Assembly (NCBI GenBank): GCA_004297725.1
Contig: SCUS01000195.1
Span: 1-64,000, forward strand
Source of the DNA: Myxococcaceae bacterium
GTDB taxonomy: Bacteria; Myxococcota_A; Polyangia; Polyangiales; Ga0077539
Direction: 5' to 3'
DNA: 64,000 bases
In this document: piece by piece, positions 8,605 to 16,390 of the stretch
How positions within the stretch are numbered: position 1 is the stretch's first letter
Layout of the letters: each line of letters begins with the position of its first letter
The notes under the pieces: model-generated
Told to the model about the DNA's origin: nothing
The model's database searches: none
What the model saw: the letters and a program-made list of their open reading frames with translations, nothing else
Program-made: the position numbers and the translations under genes

Positions 8605-8623
8605 CATGGTCTTGAAGACCATG
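8605..8623. promoter_or_regulatory. 19-bp palindrome, probable operator
   Basis: CATGGTCTT-G-AAGACCATG, a perfect 9-bp inverted repeat around one central base. It sits between the divergent SDR-P450-P450 operon (start 8552) and the thioredoxin-like gene (start 8650). It contains the same ATGGTC/GACCAT half-site as the palindrome at 2774-2787, with the arms in the opposite order. Confidence 0.5.
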
Positions 8624-8649
8624 CGGACTTCATGATCGATTGATATGCA

Positions 8650-9192
8650 ATGAGAGCTGCCTGGAGGATGTTCGCGCTCTGTCTCGCGCTCGCTTCAACC
8701 GTGAGCGCCGATCCGCAGCCGGGTCGGCTGATGCCGGCCTTCGCGGTCAACGACCTGGTCGGCGCGCAGCACACCCGGAGCGACCTCTCGGGTCGATGGA
8801 CGGTGCTGCTGGTGATGACCGACAAGGACACCCACCCGGCCATCTCGCCCTGGTTTCGCCGGGTGCGCGAGGCCGCCCCGCAAGTGCGCATGGTGACCAT
8901 GGCGGCGCTCGACCTCTTCGCCCTGGTGCCGACCGCGACGGTGCTCTCCGAGGCACGGGAGAACACGCCACGCGCAGGGTGGAGCGACGTGTGGCTCTCC
9001 CGCGACGGCTCCCTCGCCGACGCGCTCGGGCTCCCGGAGAGCGAGGTCCCGTGGGTCATCGTGGTGTCTCCCGCGGGGCGGGTGGTCGAGGTGGTCCACT
9101 CGATGGTCGGCGACGAGGCGCTGGCCCGGGTGGTCGCCGCGCTCCCGCAGCGCCCTGCGGCAGCGCCGGAGGCGTCGGCGAGCGCCCGATAG
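8650..9192 (+). CDS. Secreted thioredoxin-fold protein
   Basis: A 180-residue protein with an N-terminal signal peptide (MFALCLALASTVSA, cleavage expected near residue 21). The segment PAFAVNDLVGAQHTRSDLSG followed by WTVLLVMTDKD matches the opening of peroxiredoxin/TlpA-like domains, and VPWVIVVSPAGRVVE matches the cis-Pro strand. No CxxC or peroxidatic Cys is present at the expected place (the position reads MTDKDTH), so it is probably not a redox enzyme in the usual sense. The ATG at 8650 is preferred; a second ATG at 8668 lies too close to GGAGG. It is divergent from the SDR operon across the 19-bp palindrome. Confidence 0.7.
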   Translation: MRAAWRMFALCLALASTVSADPQPGRLMPAFAVNDLVGAQHTRSDLSGRWTVLLVMTDKDTHPAISPWFRRVREAAPQVRMVTMAALDLFALVPTATVLSEARENTPRAGWSDVWLSRDGSLADALGLPESEVPWVIVVSPAGRVVEVVHSMVGDEALARVVAALPQRPAAAPEASASAR

Positions 9193-9200
9193 ACGCCGAG

Positions 9201-9302
9201 CGCCGCGGTCCTCAGCGTTGGTCTCATCGTCGAGGAAACGTCGCCCACTCCGCGGTTGCGGGCGGCCCGCGAGCGGGCCTGCAACCGCTGAAGTGGGAGC
9301 CT
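9201..9302 (+). repeat. REP-like palindromic repeat, left copy
   Basis: This segment is an imperfect inverted copy of 9515-9617. It contains a long hairpin at 9252-9288: GCGGTTGC pairs with GCAACCGC, and inside that GGCCCGC-GA-GCGGGCC pairs perfectly. Flanks such as GCGTTGGTCTCAT and GAAGTGGGAGCC (with a one-base gap) are also shared with the other copy. The arrangement resembles paired REP/BIME elements. No transposase is nearby. Confidence 0.75.
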
Positions 9303-9514
9303 GGGGATGATCGTCCCGCCTGCGCGGGACTCTCTGCAGGAGCATCGAGCGCTGGAGCGCTCGCTGGAGAGGACGTAGGTGCTCACGCGCAGCAGCAGGA
9401 CAAGTCACTGAGCGCCGCATGGAGTTCCATCATGGCGGTCGATGAACTCCCGACGGTTGCGCCAGCAACCGGCGCTCCTGCAGCAAGCCCTGCGAAGGCA
9501 GGGCGCTCAGTTCC

Positions 9515-9617
9515 AGGCTCCCACTTCCAGCGGTTGCAGGCCCGCTCGCGGGCCGTCCGCAACCGCGGAGTGGGCGGCCTTCCGGCGGAGATGAGACCAA
9601 CGCTCAGCGCCGCGGTC
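9515..9617 (-). repeat. REP-like palindromic repeat, right copy (inverted)
   Basis: Inverted partner of 9201-9302, with its hairpin at 9530-9566 (GCGGTTGC ... GCAACCGC around GGCCCGC-TC-GCGGGCC). The roughly 210 bases between the copies carry no credible gene. The right copy ends about 17 bases from the stop of the degraded cytochrome gene at 9634. Confidence 0.75.
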
Positions 9618-9633
9618 GCAGGCGGCGTGTCGA

Positions 9634-10594
9634 TCAGAGCGTCCCGAGGTAGGCCGTGAGGCCGTCGATCTGCGCGGGCGCGAGCTGCGAGGTGTGACCG
9701 TGGCTGTCACCGCCGCCGCAGTCTCCGAAGCGGTCGCGCAGCGTGGGCGCGCAGCCGTCGTGAAGGTGCGGCGCGCGCCAGCGAAGGCCCAGCAGCGAGG
9801 GCACCTGGAAGGCGGCGGGTGAGCACCGCGTCGACGAGGTGGCCGAAGTCGCGGAGGTCGCCGCTCCAGTGGAAGGGCTCGGTGCCGGGCAGGCCGCCGC
9901 GGAGCATCGGGGTGCGGCGCGGGCCGACGTCGGAGAAGTTCCAGGTGTGGCCGTCGTCGTTGCCCTCGGGGTGGCACGACGCGCAGGTCATCGACCCCTC
10001 CGGGTTGGTGTGGAACATCCGGTGTCCGGTGTCGGCCTCCGCGCTCCCGCCGAGGGGAATGCTCGCGAGGTCGCTTGTGAACACCAGCGCTGCGGGCGCG
10101 CGGGTCTGCACGAGGGCGCCGCCGTCGGGAAGCGCCGCCGCGGCCACCACCTGGCCGAGCATCGACATGGCCTCGCTCGGCGGAGTGCGCTGCACGCAGC
10201 GATCCCCTTCGATCAAGCCTGTAGGGAACTCCAGCCACCCCGAGGTGCCGGCCCTGCCCCAGTTGCCCGGCATCGCGACCAAGGCCTTCCCGTCGGGCAA
10301 CACCGCGAGGTCGATGGAGAGCGCGTTGGGCGCCAGCGAGAGCGAGCGCGAGGGCGGACCCTCGACGCGCAGCACGCTCAGCATCGGCCTCACGATGCCC
10401 CCGTTGCACGGGACACCCGCGTCACCGTTGGCGCCGCCCGCATAGCCGTTGTCGCCGGTCGACACCCTCCCGGAGGTCGCGCGCTGGTGGAGGATCACGA
10501 TGGCGCCCATGGGCGTCACCACCGTGCGCCATGCGACCTCGCGGTCAGCGCCGCCGGGGAACCGCTGTAGCACCGCGCCCTCCGGGTCGAGCAC
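9634..10594 (-). pseudogene. Degraded beta-propeller/cytochrome c protein gene
   Basis: Remnant of a larger secreted protein. The - strand frame from 10594 reads beta-propeller-like sequence (LDPEGAVLQRFPGG, then DLAVLPDGKALVAMPGNWG) and then a cytochrome c segment with the haem-binding CASCH and a DVGPRRTPMLRGG strand, as in di-haem peroxidase-like proteins. Near 9815-9825 the frame breaks right after HLVDAVLTRR. The proper C-terminus continues in another frame as AAFQVPSLLGLRWRAPHLHD and ends at 9634. Between LTRR and AAFQ such proteins usually carry some tens of residues, so a deletion plus frameshift is likely. At the other end an in-frame TGA precedes the first GTG and no signal peptide is present, so the N-terminus is also missing. 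The REP-like repeats lie directly beside the 3' end. Confidence 0.7.
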
Positions 10595-10608
10595 GACCCG
10601 AGGTCACC

Positions 10609-11016
10609 TCATCGATCAGCACGGGACGCTCGAACGGGCGCGGGCCTCGCCGGCGGTGGATGCTCGAGCCGGATGGAGACCGCCATCCAGAGGACCCCGA
10701 GTCCGAACATCATCAGCAGCGCCCCCATGAGCACGGCGGAGGCCCGAGCCAGCGCCGGCCGCCTGGCCTCCGGCGTGAGGTGCTCGATCAGGCCATGGCC
10801 CCGCGGTTGGAGCAGCGTCCGCCCTCCCGAGATGGCGAAGCACCCCGCGAGGACGAAGCAGACGCCCGCCGGGAAGAGCAGCAGCGAGAGGCCCGTGAAG
10901 ATCACGGCCGCGAAGCTCGCGATGCCCGCGATCAGCGCGCCCACCTGCCACGCGTAGGCGTTCGATCCGCGAGAGAGGCTCGCGCGCGAGGCGTCTTCGT
11001 CGAACTCTCCGGCCAT
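10609..11016 (-). CDS. Small integral membrane protein, unknown function
   Basis: A 135-residue protein from the ATG at 11016. A hydrophilic acidic start (AGEFDEDASRASLSRG) is followed by three hydrophobic spans, roughly residues 20-45, 45-65 and 95-120 (AYAWQVGALIAGIASFAAVI; LSLLLFPAGVCFVLAGCFAI; VLMGALLMMFGLGVLWMAV). The C-terminal tail is Pro/Arg rich. I do not recognise a family. It ends just beside the truncated cytochrome pseudogene and reads in the same direction as the HugZ-like gene, 117 bases downstream of it. Confidence 0.6.
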   Translation of the reverse strand: MAGEFDEDASRASLSRGSNAYAWQVGALIAGIASFAAVIFTGLSLLLFPAGVCFVLAGCFAISGGRTLLQPRGHGLIEHLTPEARRPALARASAVLMGALLMMFGLGVLWMAVSIRLEHPPPARPAPVRASRADR

Positions 11017-11133
11017 GACGCTCACTCTACGTCCGCGGACCGTCGCGGCGATCCCGACCACGCGCGGGCGTCGGTCCGGACGGTTCGGCGAGGAGGCCGG
11101 GACCGCCGACACGCGCTGGTCGCTGCCTCGCGC

Positions 11134-11955
11134 TCACGTCGGAGCGCGCGCCCTCTTCACGAGCGCGACCATCGCCTTGCGCACCTCGTCGGTGGTGGTG
11201 AGCGGCTGGTCGAACGCGAGGCGCGCCGCCTTGGGCCCCCTCGGCGTGCTGATCGCCAGGTCGAAGCCGTAGCGATCGACCGCGGTCATCGTCGCAGCGC
11301 TCGCCTCGGGGACCAGGAGCAGCCCCTTCGCGTAGGCGAGCAGCGCGTCTCCGTGGTCGTCGTTCATGTGCGTGAGGATGCCGGTCGCGGCGCCTGCGAG
11401 CGGGTCGGGCTCGGCGCGCGCGTAGTCCTCCGCGCCCACCCATGACATGCGGCCGAAGCCGCCCACGTAGCGGAGCGCGGTCGGCTCGAGGCGATAGAAG
11501 GCGAAGTCCTCGAAATCGACGTAGTACCCGGCGCGCGGCTGCGCGGCGAGGAAGGTCGCGCGCGCGTCGGCGACCTCGGACGCTGGCACCTTTCCGCAGG
11601 GCCCGAGGAGCGTGACGCGCCCGAGCGCGAGCACCTCCTCGTGGCGACCGGGCGGCTCGGTCACGAGCATCGACGCCTCCGCGTGATCGTCGAGGTTCTG
11701 CGTGTGCTCGGCGAGGCGGGACAGCAGCATGAGCGGTCGGCCCACGCGGTCCCACGCGACCGTCACGAGCGACCCGTACGGATACCCGGCGGGCTCGCGT
11801 GCGATCGTGCAGAGGGTCGCCGAGCGCGCGTCGGCGACCAGCGTGCGACACCGCTCGGCGTGGGTCGGTGCGCGGGCGGCGAGCAGCTCCGGGCGGTCGT
11901 CGTCCGCGCCTTCGCCGCGCCCGTGACGGCCTGCTCTCGTGGGGTCGTTCACCAT
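11134..11955 (-). CDS. HugZ-like FMN-binding split-barrel protein with DUF2470 domain
   Basis: A 273-residue protein. Residues 30-170 form a pyridoxamine-phosphate-oxidase-like split barrel (ARSATLCTIAREPAGYPYGS, then PLMLLSRLAEHTQNL). Residues 185-270 form the DUF2470/HugZ C-terminal domain (GILTHMNDDHGDALLAYAKG, then VDRYGFDLAISTP). This is the layout of the HugZ/HutZ haem-utilisation family and of related FMN-binding proteins. The NDDH motif belongs to the C-terminal domain. No signal peptide, so cytoplasmic. A role in haem handling or as a flavin-dependent reductase is possible; no haem transport genes lie beside it. Divergent from the propeller lipoprotein at 12218. Confidence 0.85.
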   Translation of the reverse strand: MVNDPTRAGRHGRGEGADDDRPELLAARAPTHAERCRTLVADARSATLCTIAREPAGYPYGSLVTVAWDRVGRPLMLLSRLAEHTQNLDDHAEASMLVTEPPGRHEEVLALGRVTLLGPCGKVPASEVADARATFLAAQPRAGYYVDFEDFAFYRLEPTALRYVGGFGRMSWVGAEDYARAEPDPLAGAATGILTHMNDDHGDALLAYAKGLLLVPEASAATMTAVDRYGFDLAISTPRGPKAARLAFDQPLTTTDEVRKAMVALVKRARAPT

Positions 11956-12217
11956 GCGGAAGAGCTATCACGGCGCGACGGCACGGAGCAGTTCGCCCTC
12001 GCACGGCGGGCGCGTGGTGGCGCGGGTGCAGACCGGGCTCACGAACGAGACGCTGAGCCCGGGTTTCGGGCTCACGGTGGGTCCCCTCTACGGCGCAGGC
12101 GGGGTCGAGGTCGTGCGAGCCTTCGTCCCGTAGGCCCCCCCACTGTTCACCAGGACGATGCAATCGAGGAAAGAGAATATCGACGCACCGGAGCAGGTGG
12201 CGCCCTACCCTCGGCGG

Positions 12218-13549
12218 GTGTCCGGCCCCCTCCCCCGACGCCTGCTCTTCGTGCTGTGGTCGGCGTCGGCGTGCGGCGCTCGGACCGGCCTGGAGGGCCC
12301 TCCCGACGCGGCGCTCGAGGCCGCCCCGGACGTCGCTGCGACGCCGGATGCCGGCCCCGGGGACGTCCCGCTCCAGCCCCCGTCCTGCGGTCGGCTGACG
12401 CCCGTCGGCAGCGTCCGCTCCGCCGTCGCGGGCGTGACCGGGCACGCCGCCATCGACGCCGACGGGACGATCTACGCGCCCTACGAGACCGCCGAGCGCG
12501 GCCGTGGCGTGGTCGCCCTCGACGCCTGCGGCCGGGAGCGCTGGCGTGCGCCTGCCGTGCGACCCACCCGGGGAGGGCGCGTGCTCGGGGGCGAGGTCCG
12601 CCTCTCCACGGGGGGCGACGTGCTGCTCACGAGCATGTACGGCGACACGGCCGCGCGCGGGCTCTGGCGCTTCGGGCGCGACGGCGCGGCCCGGCCGCCG
12701 TACCCCGCGGTCGATGCCGTGGTGCGCTTCGTCGGCCTGCCTCCGGGGCGCGGGCCCGTGCTGGTGACCCAGGGGGCCATGACGACCGTGGGGCGCCTCG
12801 CGGGCTTCGACCTCGCGGGTCGCCAGACGCTCGACGCCCCCGACTGGTCCAACGTGAACGAGTGCGCCGTCTCGGGCACCGTCGTGGGCTGCCTCGACAC
12901 GGCGCTCGACCTCGCCGGGGGCCGCAGGCTCTGGTCGGAGCCCTACGAGATCCTCGACGGCACGCTGCGCCACGCGCTCCCGCCCGCGATCGACGGCGAC
13001 CGCATCTACGTGGCGTTCTTCGGCCTGAGCTCCTACGTGCTCGTCGCCCGCGAGCTGCGCACGGGCCGGGCCCTCTGGCGGGTGAACCTCGCCCGCTCGA
13101 CGCGCGGCCAGGTCGATCTCCTCATGGGCGCGCCCGTGGTCGGCGCCGACGGCACGGTCTACGTCTACGTGAACGTCCACCGCGGCGGCGGCGCGAGCGG
13201 CGAGCTGGTCGCCGTACGCCGCGACGGCACCCGCGCCTGGGGCTTCGGGGCCGACGCCACCCGCACCGACTACCAGCGCTACGCCACGCACGCCGTCGGG
13301 CGCGCGGGCGTGATCTACCTCGCGGTGGGCCGGGCGCTCTACGCCGTCGGGGAGGACGGCCGCCAGCGCTGGACGCTCGCGATCCCGGAGGGCGCCAACG
13401 CCTCGGCGCCGGTGCTCTCGCCCAACGGTGACCTCGCCCTGCACACCGACGACGACCGGCTGCTGGTCGTGGCGACCGAGTCCGCCGGCGCGGCCCCGTC
13501 GGCGTGGCCCCTCACCGGCGGCGACGCGCGAAACGGCAACGCCCGGTGA
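12218..13549 (+). CDS. PQQ-like beta-propeller lipoprotein
   Basis: A 443-residue lipoprotein from the GTG at 12218. The signal peptide runs PLPRRLLFVLWSASAC, with the lipobox Cys at about 18. An Asp/Ala/Pro linker follows (PDAALEAAPDVAATPDAGPG). The body is a beta-propeller with PQQ/outer-membrane-assembly-like blades: VVALDACGRERWR, GLWRFGRDGAARP, LRTGRALWRVNL, LVAVRRDGTRAWGFG, LYAVGEDGRQRWTLA. Each has the Ala/Trp pattern of PQQ-like repeats, without evidence of actual cofactor binding. It is likely anchored in the outer membrane or periplasmic face and may act as a scaffold or sensor. The longer ORF from 12158 adds a non-signal extension and was not used. Confidence 0.8.
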   Translation: MSGPLPRRLLFVLWSASACGARTGLEGPPDAALEAAPDVAATPDAGPGDVPLQPPSCGRLTPVGSVRSAVAGVTGHAAIDADGTIYAPYETAERGRGVVALDACGRERWRAPAVRPTRGGRVLGGEVRLSTGGDVLLTSMYGDTAARGLWRFGRDGAARPPYPAVDAVVRFVGLPPGRGPVLVTQGAMTTVGRLAGFDLAGRQTLDAPDWSNVNECAVSGTVVGCLDTALDLAGGRRLWSEPYEILDGTLRHALPPAIDGDRIYVAFFGLSSYVLVARELRTGRALWRVNLARSTRGQVDLLMGAPVVGADGTVYVYVNVHRGGGASGELVAVRRDGTRAWGFGADATRTDYQRYATHAVGRAGVIYLAVGRALYAVGEDGRQRWTLAIPEGANASAPVLSPNGDLALHTDDDRLLVVATESAGAAPSAWPLTGGDARNGNAR

Positions 13550-13559
13550 GGTCCTCCGG

Positions 13560-14175
13560 TCACGGCTTCGGGCCGGGCGTGGGGCGCGGCGCCCTCAGTA
13601 GGAGGGGTCGCCGCGCGTGATCCATGGCCCCGCGGCCGCGCAGCGGGGATGCGCTCAACGGCCTCCCATCGGGCACGCGCGGATCCCCCCGGCCCGGGAC
13701 AGGTGAAGTCGTTGTGGCAACAGAGCGACTCGTCGACGCAGCCGTCGCAGTCGTCGTCGAGTCCATTGCAGACCTCGGCGGCCGGTCCGATCGGGTCCTC
13801 GCACGCGCCCCACCGTCCGGTCGCTCCGGCGCCCATGCAGCGGTGCGTCCCGATGCGGCACCGCCCGACGCCGCGCTGCCCCGGCGTGCCGTACGAGCAG
13901 GGCTCGACGGCGCCCGGGACGCAGTCGCAGTCGTCGTCGATCCCGTTGTTGCAGATCTCGCGCGGCCCGCACCCCGCCCCGGGCGCGGAGCACGTCGCCG
14001 CGTCGGGACCCGGGAGGCACGGAACGACGTCGACCGGCGGGCGGTCCAGGCGCTCGACGTCGCGACCCGGGCCCGCGTCCGGCCACGACCCACGGAACAA
14101 CAGCGGAGGACGGTCGCCGCAGCCCGCGACGACCGGGAGGGCAGCGACCCACGCGAAGCCTGGCTGAACTCGCAA
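13560..14175 (-). pseudogene. MopE-type Cys-rich repeat lipoprotein, frame lost near 3' end
   Basis: From a TTG at 14175 (AGAAGGGA upstream) the frame gives a short hydrophobic start ending VVAGC, a possible lipobox, and then MopE-like Cys/Asp repeats: CNNGIDDDCDCVPG, CSYGTPGQRGVGRC and CNGLDDDCDGCVDE. These repeats are common in myxobacterial secreted proteins and can bind metal. After FTCPGPGG at about 13690 the composition changes abruptly. The same frame then stays open to 13339, running 211 bases antisense into the neighbouring lipoprotein gene, while other frames end at 13655 or 13560. I interpret this as a frameshift or decayed 3' end. The true end is uncertain. Confidence 0.5.
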
Positions 14176-14180
14176 CGGAT

Positions 14181-14603
14181 CCCTTCTCCGCGGAAGCGGA
14201 CTCCCGCCGTCGTCGACACGACGCGATGACCTCGATGAGTACCGCGGCCATGTCCGACACACCCCACGTCGAGAGGCGGACGCTGCCCCGCTCGGTCGGC
14301 TGCATGCGCGGCGCTCGCGGCGTGATCGTCCGCGACGGAGGCTGCGTCAGCGGTGGAGCTGCCGTCGCGGGACGCCTCGACGTCGAAGCTCTCGACGGGC
14401 CTGATCGTCCGGAAGCGACAGCCCAGCGCTGCGGCCAGAACGAGTACCGTCAGCGTGGGCGGGCGCATCCGGCGACGGTGACGCACGCCGTCGCGCGTGA
14501 GGTGCTCGCGGTGCGATCGGCCCGTCGACGGCTTCGACGACGATGGGGCGCAGCGACCGGACGACACCATCGGCCGCGTGAGGCAGAGCGCCCCCCTTGG
14601 CCC
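14181..14603. other. Gene remnants, no intact gene
   Basis: No convincing complete gene. On the - strand an ATG at 14468 begins a good lipoprotein signal (MRPPTLTVLVLAAALGC), but within about 60 residues the frame drifts into implausible sequence. Another - strand frame carries a protein-like fragment (SVRLSTWGVSDMAAVLIEVI) near 14230-14300. These look like pieces of decayed genes. Confidence 0.4.
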
Positions 14604-14900
14604 TCACACGTTGCCCGTGCCGCTCCCGGCAGCGCGGTTGGCGGCCTCGAGCTCCGCCCACAGCGGAGCGAAGGACTGCGCGTACTCCGGCTTGCTCTCA
14701 CCCAGGTAGGACGGCCGCATGCCCTCCCAGTAGAACGCGTGCCGCCACTCGTCGCCCAGGTGCAGAAGCAGCTCGGGGAGGTTGTGCAGGTGGTCGGCTT
14801 CGGTCGCGGCCTGCGCCGCGTCGCCCGCGTACCCGGCCGAGCGGGCATTGAGCAGGCCGCGGCGGAGGATGTCGAGGTAGATGTCGCGGCGGTCACGCAT
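14604..14900 (-). CDS. Small conserved-looking protein of unknown function
   Basis: A 98-residue protein starting MRDRRDIYLDILRRGLLNAR and continuing HLHNLPELLLHLGDEWRHAF and YWEGMRPSYLGE. It looks all-helical, with good amino-acid balance and no signal peptide or membrane span, which makes it credible as a real gene among fragments. I do not recognise the family. The start at 14900 abuts the divergent ferritin-like remnant (from 14903), which appears to have been truncated at this junction. Confidence 0.65.
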   Translation of the reverse strand: MRDRRDIYLDILRRGLLNARSAGYAGDAAQAATEADHLHNLPELLLHLGDEWRHAFYWEGMRPSYLGESKPEYAQSFAPLWAELEAANRAAGSGTGNV

Positions 14901-14902
14901 CC

Positions 14903-15373
14903 GGAGAACGCTACCCCGTCACGCAGTGCCCGGACATCCTGCCGCTGCCGAGGACGGTCTGCGGTCGGCGTACCCACGGCGTCGGGCTCGCGGCCGCGCT
15001 CGGCGACGACGCGCTCGGCCGCGCGCTCGCTCACATGGCTGCGCTGGAGGCGGCCTCGATACCGGCCTTCGCACGCCTCGCCCGAGAGCTCGCCGAACAC
15101 CACGCGCCGCCGTCGCGGATCCGCTCGGCGGAGCGAGCGAGGCGCGACGAGGTGCGACATGCAGCGACGATGCGCGGCCTCGCGCGAGCGAGGGGCGGGT
15201 CTGTGGGGCGCGGCGGGCTCACGGTCGGGTACACCTTCGTCTTCGCGCGGAGGTTCGTGCTCTCTGTGGGAGGCGGCGGGGAGTACGTGCGCTTCACGCC
15301 GTCCGGGCAGGGAGCCGAGAGCTACGGGCGCGCATGGCCCTTCGTGCGACTGGCGGCGGGCGTGGCGTTCTGA
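14903..15373 (+). pseudogene. Chimeric remnant: ferritin-like domain fused to outer-membrane barrel tail
   Basis: The frame is open from 14903 without a start codon until an ATG at 15035. It first reads YPVTQCPDILPLPRTVCGRR and ALAHMAALEAASIPAFARLA, then RSAERARRDEVRHAATM. This matches the helical ferritin-like domain (E-A-S-I ... R-D-E-x-R-H) found in many myxobacterial secreted proteins. After about residue 95 it switches to GGLTVGYTFVFARRFVLSVG and ends with RLAAGVAF, a typical beta-barrel C-terminus. The two parts belong to unrelated families and the 5' end is missing, so I read it as a deletion-created chimera. An ORF finder would report 15035-15373 as a gene. Confidence 0.55.
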
Positions 15374-15442
15374 CGTCGCATCGCGCGCCACACCTGCGAC
15401 CGCGGACCTCGCAGGCCCGCCGGGTGACCCTCGGGATCGGCC

Positions 15443-16390
15443 TCAACGCCGTCCCGAGGCCTCCCCCGGCGCGCCCGCCAGGCGCAGCGCCCCGGGATGC
15501 ACCCGAAAGGTCGCCGTCGCCCGCCCCGGCGACTCCCCATCGAGGTCGAGGTAGGCCGTGTTCGCCAGCGCCTGCACGGTCACCTCCGCCACCCGCGCGG
15601 TGACCGCGCCCGGCAGCGCCCCCGCCGTGCCGCGATACAGCCGCGGCGCCCTCCAGAGCGACCGCGCCATGCCCGCGTGCGGGATCACCAGCAGGTCGAG
15701 CGCCCCGTCGTCGATGCGCGCCGCGGGGCAGAAGCACATCCCGCCGCCCGCGTAGCGCCCGTTGCCCACCACCAGCGTCGCGATCTCGTGCTCGCCGAGC
15801 TCGCGCCCGTCGGCCGTCACCCGCACCCGCGCCGGCTCGTAGCGCGCCATCGCCCGGAGCGTCCCCGCGACGAAGGCCGCGCGCCCGCCCAGGCGCTTGC
15901 CCGACGCGTTGACCAGGCGGTCGACCAGGCCGCTCGCCCCGCACGACGCCAGGTTCACGAACCACCGCGCCCCGTCGCTCCCGTCGTCGGCCACGTATGT
16001 CGCGCGGCCCACGTCCATCGGGCGCGCCGCCCGCTCCCGGATCGCCCTGAGCGCCTCGCCCAGGGTCCAGACGCCGAGGGTGCGTCGGAGGTCGCCGCCG
16101 GTGCCCACGGGCAGCACGCCGAAGGTCACGCGCCCTCGGTCGGGGTGGTCCATCAGCCCGTTGACGACCTCGTGGTGGGTGCCGTCGCCGCCGAGGGAGA
16201 GCACCCGCGCGGCGCCGTCGGTCACGGCCTCGCGGGCCAGCGCGACGGCGTGGCCCGGGCGCTCGGTCTCGACGTAGCGGCACGGCCCGAGGGCGCCGGT
16301 GATCGTCCTGCGGAGGGCGTCGCGCGCCCGGCCCACGCGCCCGGCGGCCGCCGCGGGGTTGGCGATCACCACGGTGTCGACGGCGCTCAC
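15443..16390 (-). CDS. Diacylglycerol/lipid kinase family protein
   Basis: A 315-residue protein of the DAGK catalytic/YegS-like lipid kinase family. The GTG at 16390 overlaps the upstream hydroxylase stop (GTGA). Motifs: VVIANPAAAAGR near the start, SLGGDGTHHEVVNGL near 70, and GVLPVGTGGDLRRTLG near 100, which normally form the ATP-binding and glycine-rich loops; the C-terminal beta-sandwich domain follows. It phosphorylates a lipid hydroxyl such as diacylglycerol, sphingoid base or a sterol-like alcohol; the substrate is not deducible. Coupling to a sterol-desaturase-family enzyme points to membrane-lipid remodelling. Cytosolic face of the membrane. Confidence 0.92.
   Translation of the reverse strand: MSAVDTVVIANPAAAAGRVGRARDALRRTITGALGPCRYVETERPGHAVALAREAVTDGAARVLSLGGDGTHHEVVNGLMDHPDRGRVTFGVLPVGTGGDLRRTLGVWTLGEALRAIRERAARPMDVGRATYVADDGSDGARWFVNLASCGASGLVDRLVNASGKRLGGRAAFVAGTLRAMARYEPARVRVTADGRELGEHEIATLVVGNGRYAGGGMCFCPAARIDDGALDLLVIPHAGMARSLWRAPRLYRGTAGALPGAVTARVAEVTVQALANTAYLDLDGESPGRATATFRVHPGALRLAGAPGEASGRR

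Noticed and set aside
7536..9386. 616-residue reading of the SDR gene
   Set aside because: Only the last 338 residues show SDR sequence; the rest crosses the thioredoxin-like gene antisense and the repeat.
11027..13444. 805-residue - strand ORF over the HugZ-like and propeller genes
   Set aside because: Shadow frame; sequence is low-complexity Arg/Gly/Ala and overlaps two well-supported genes.
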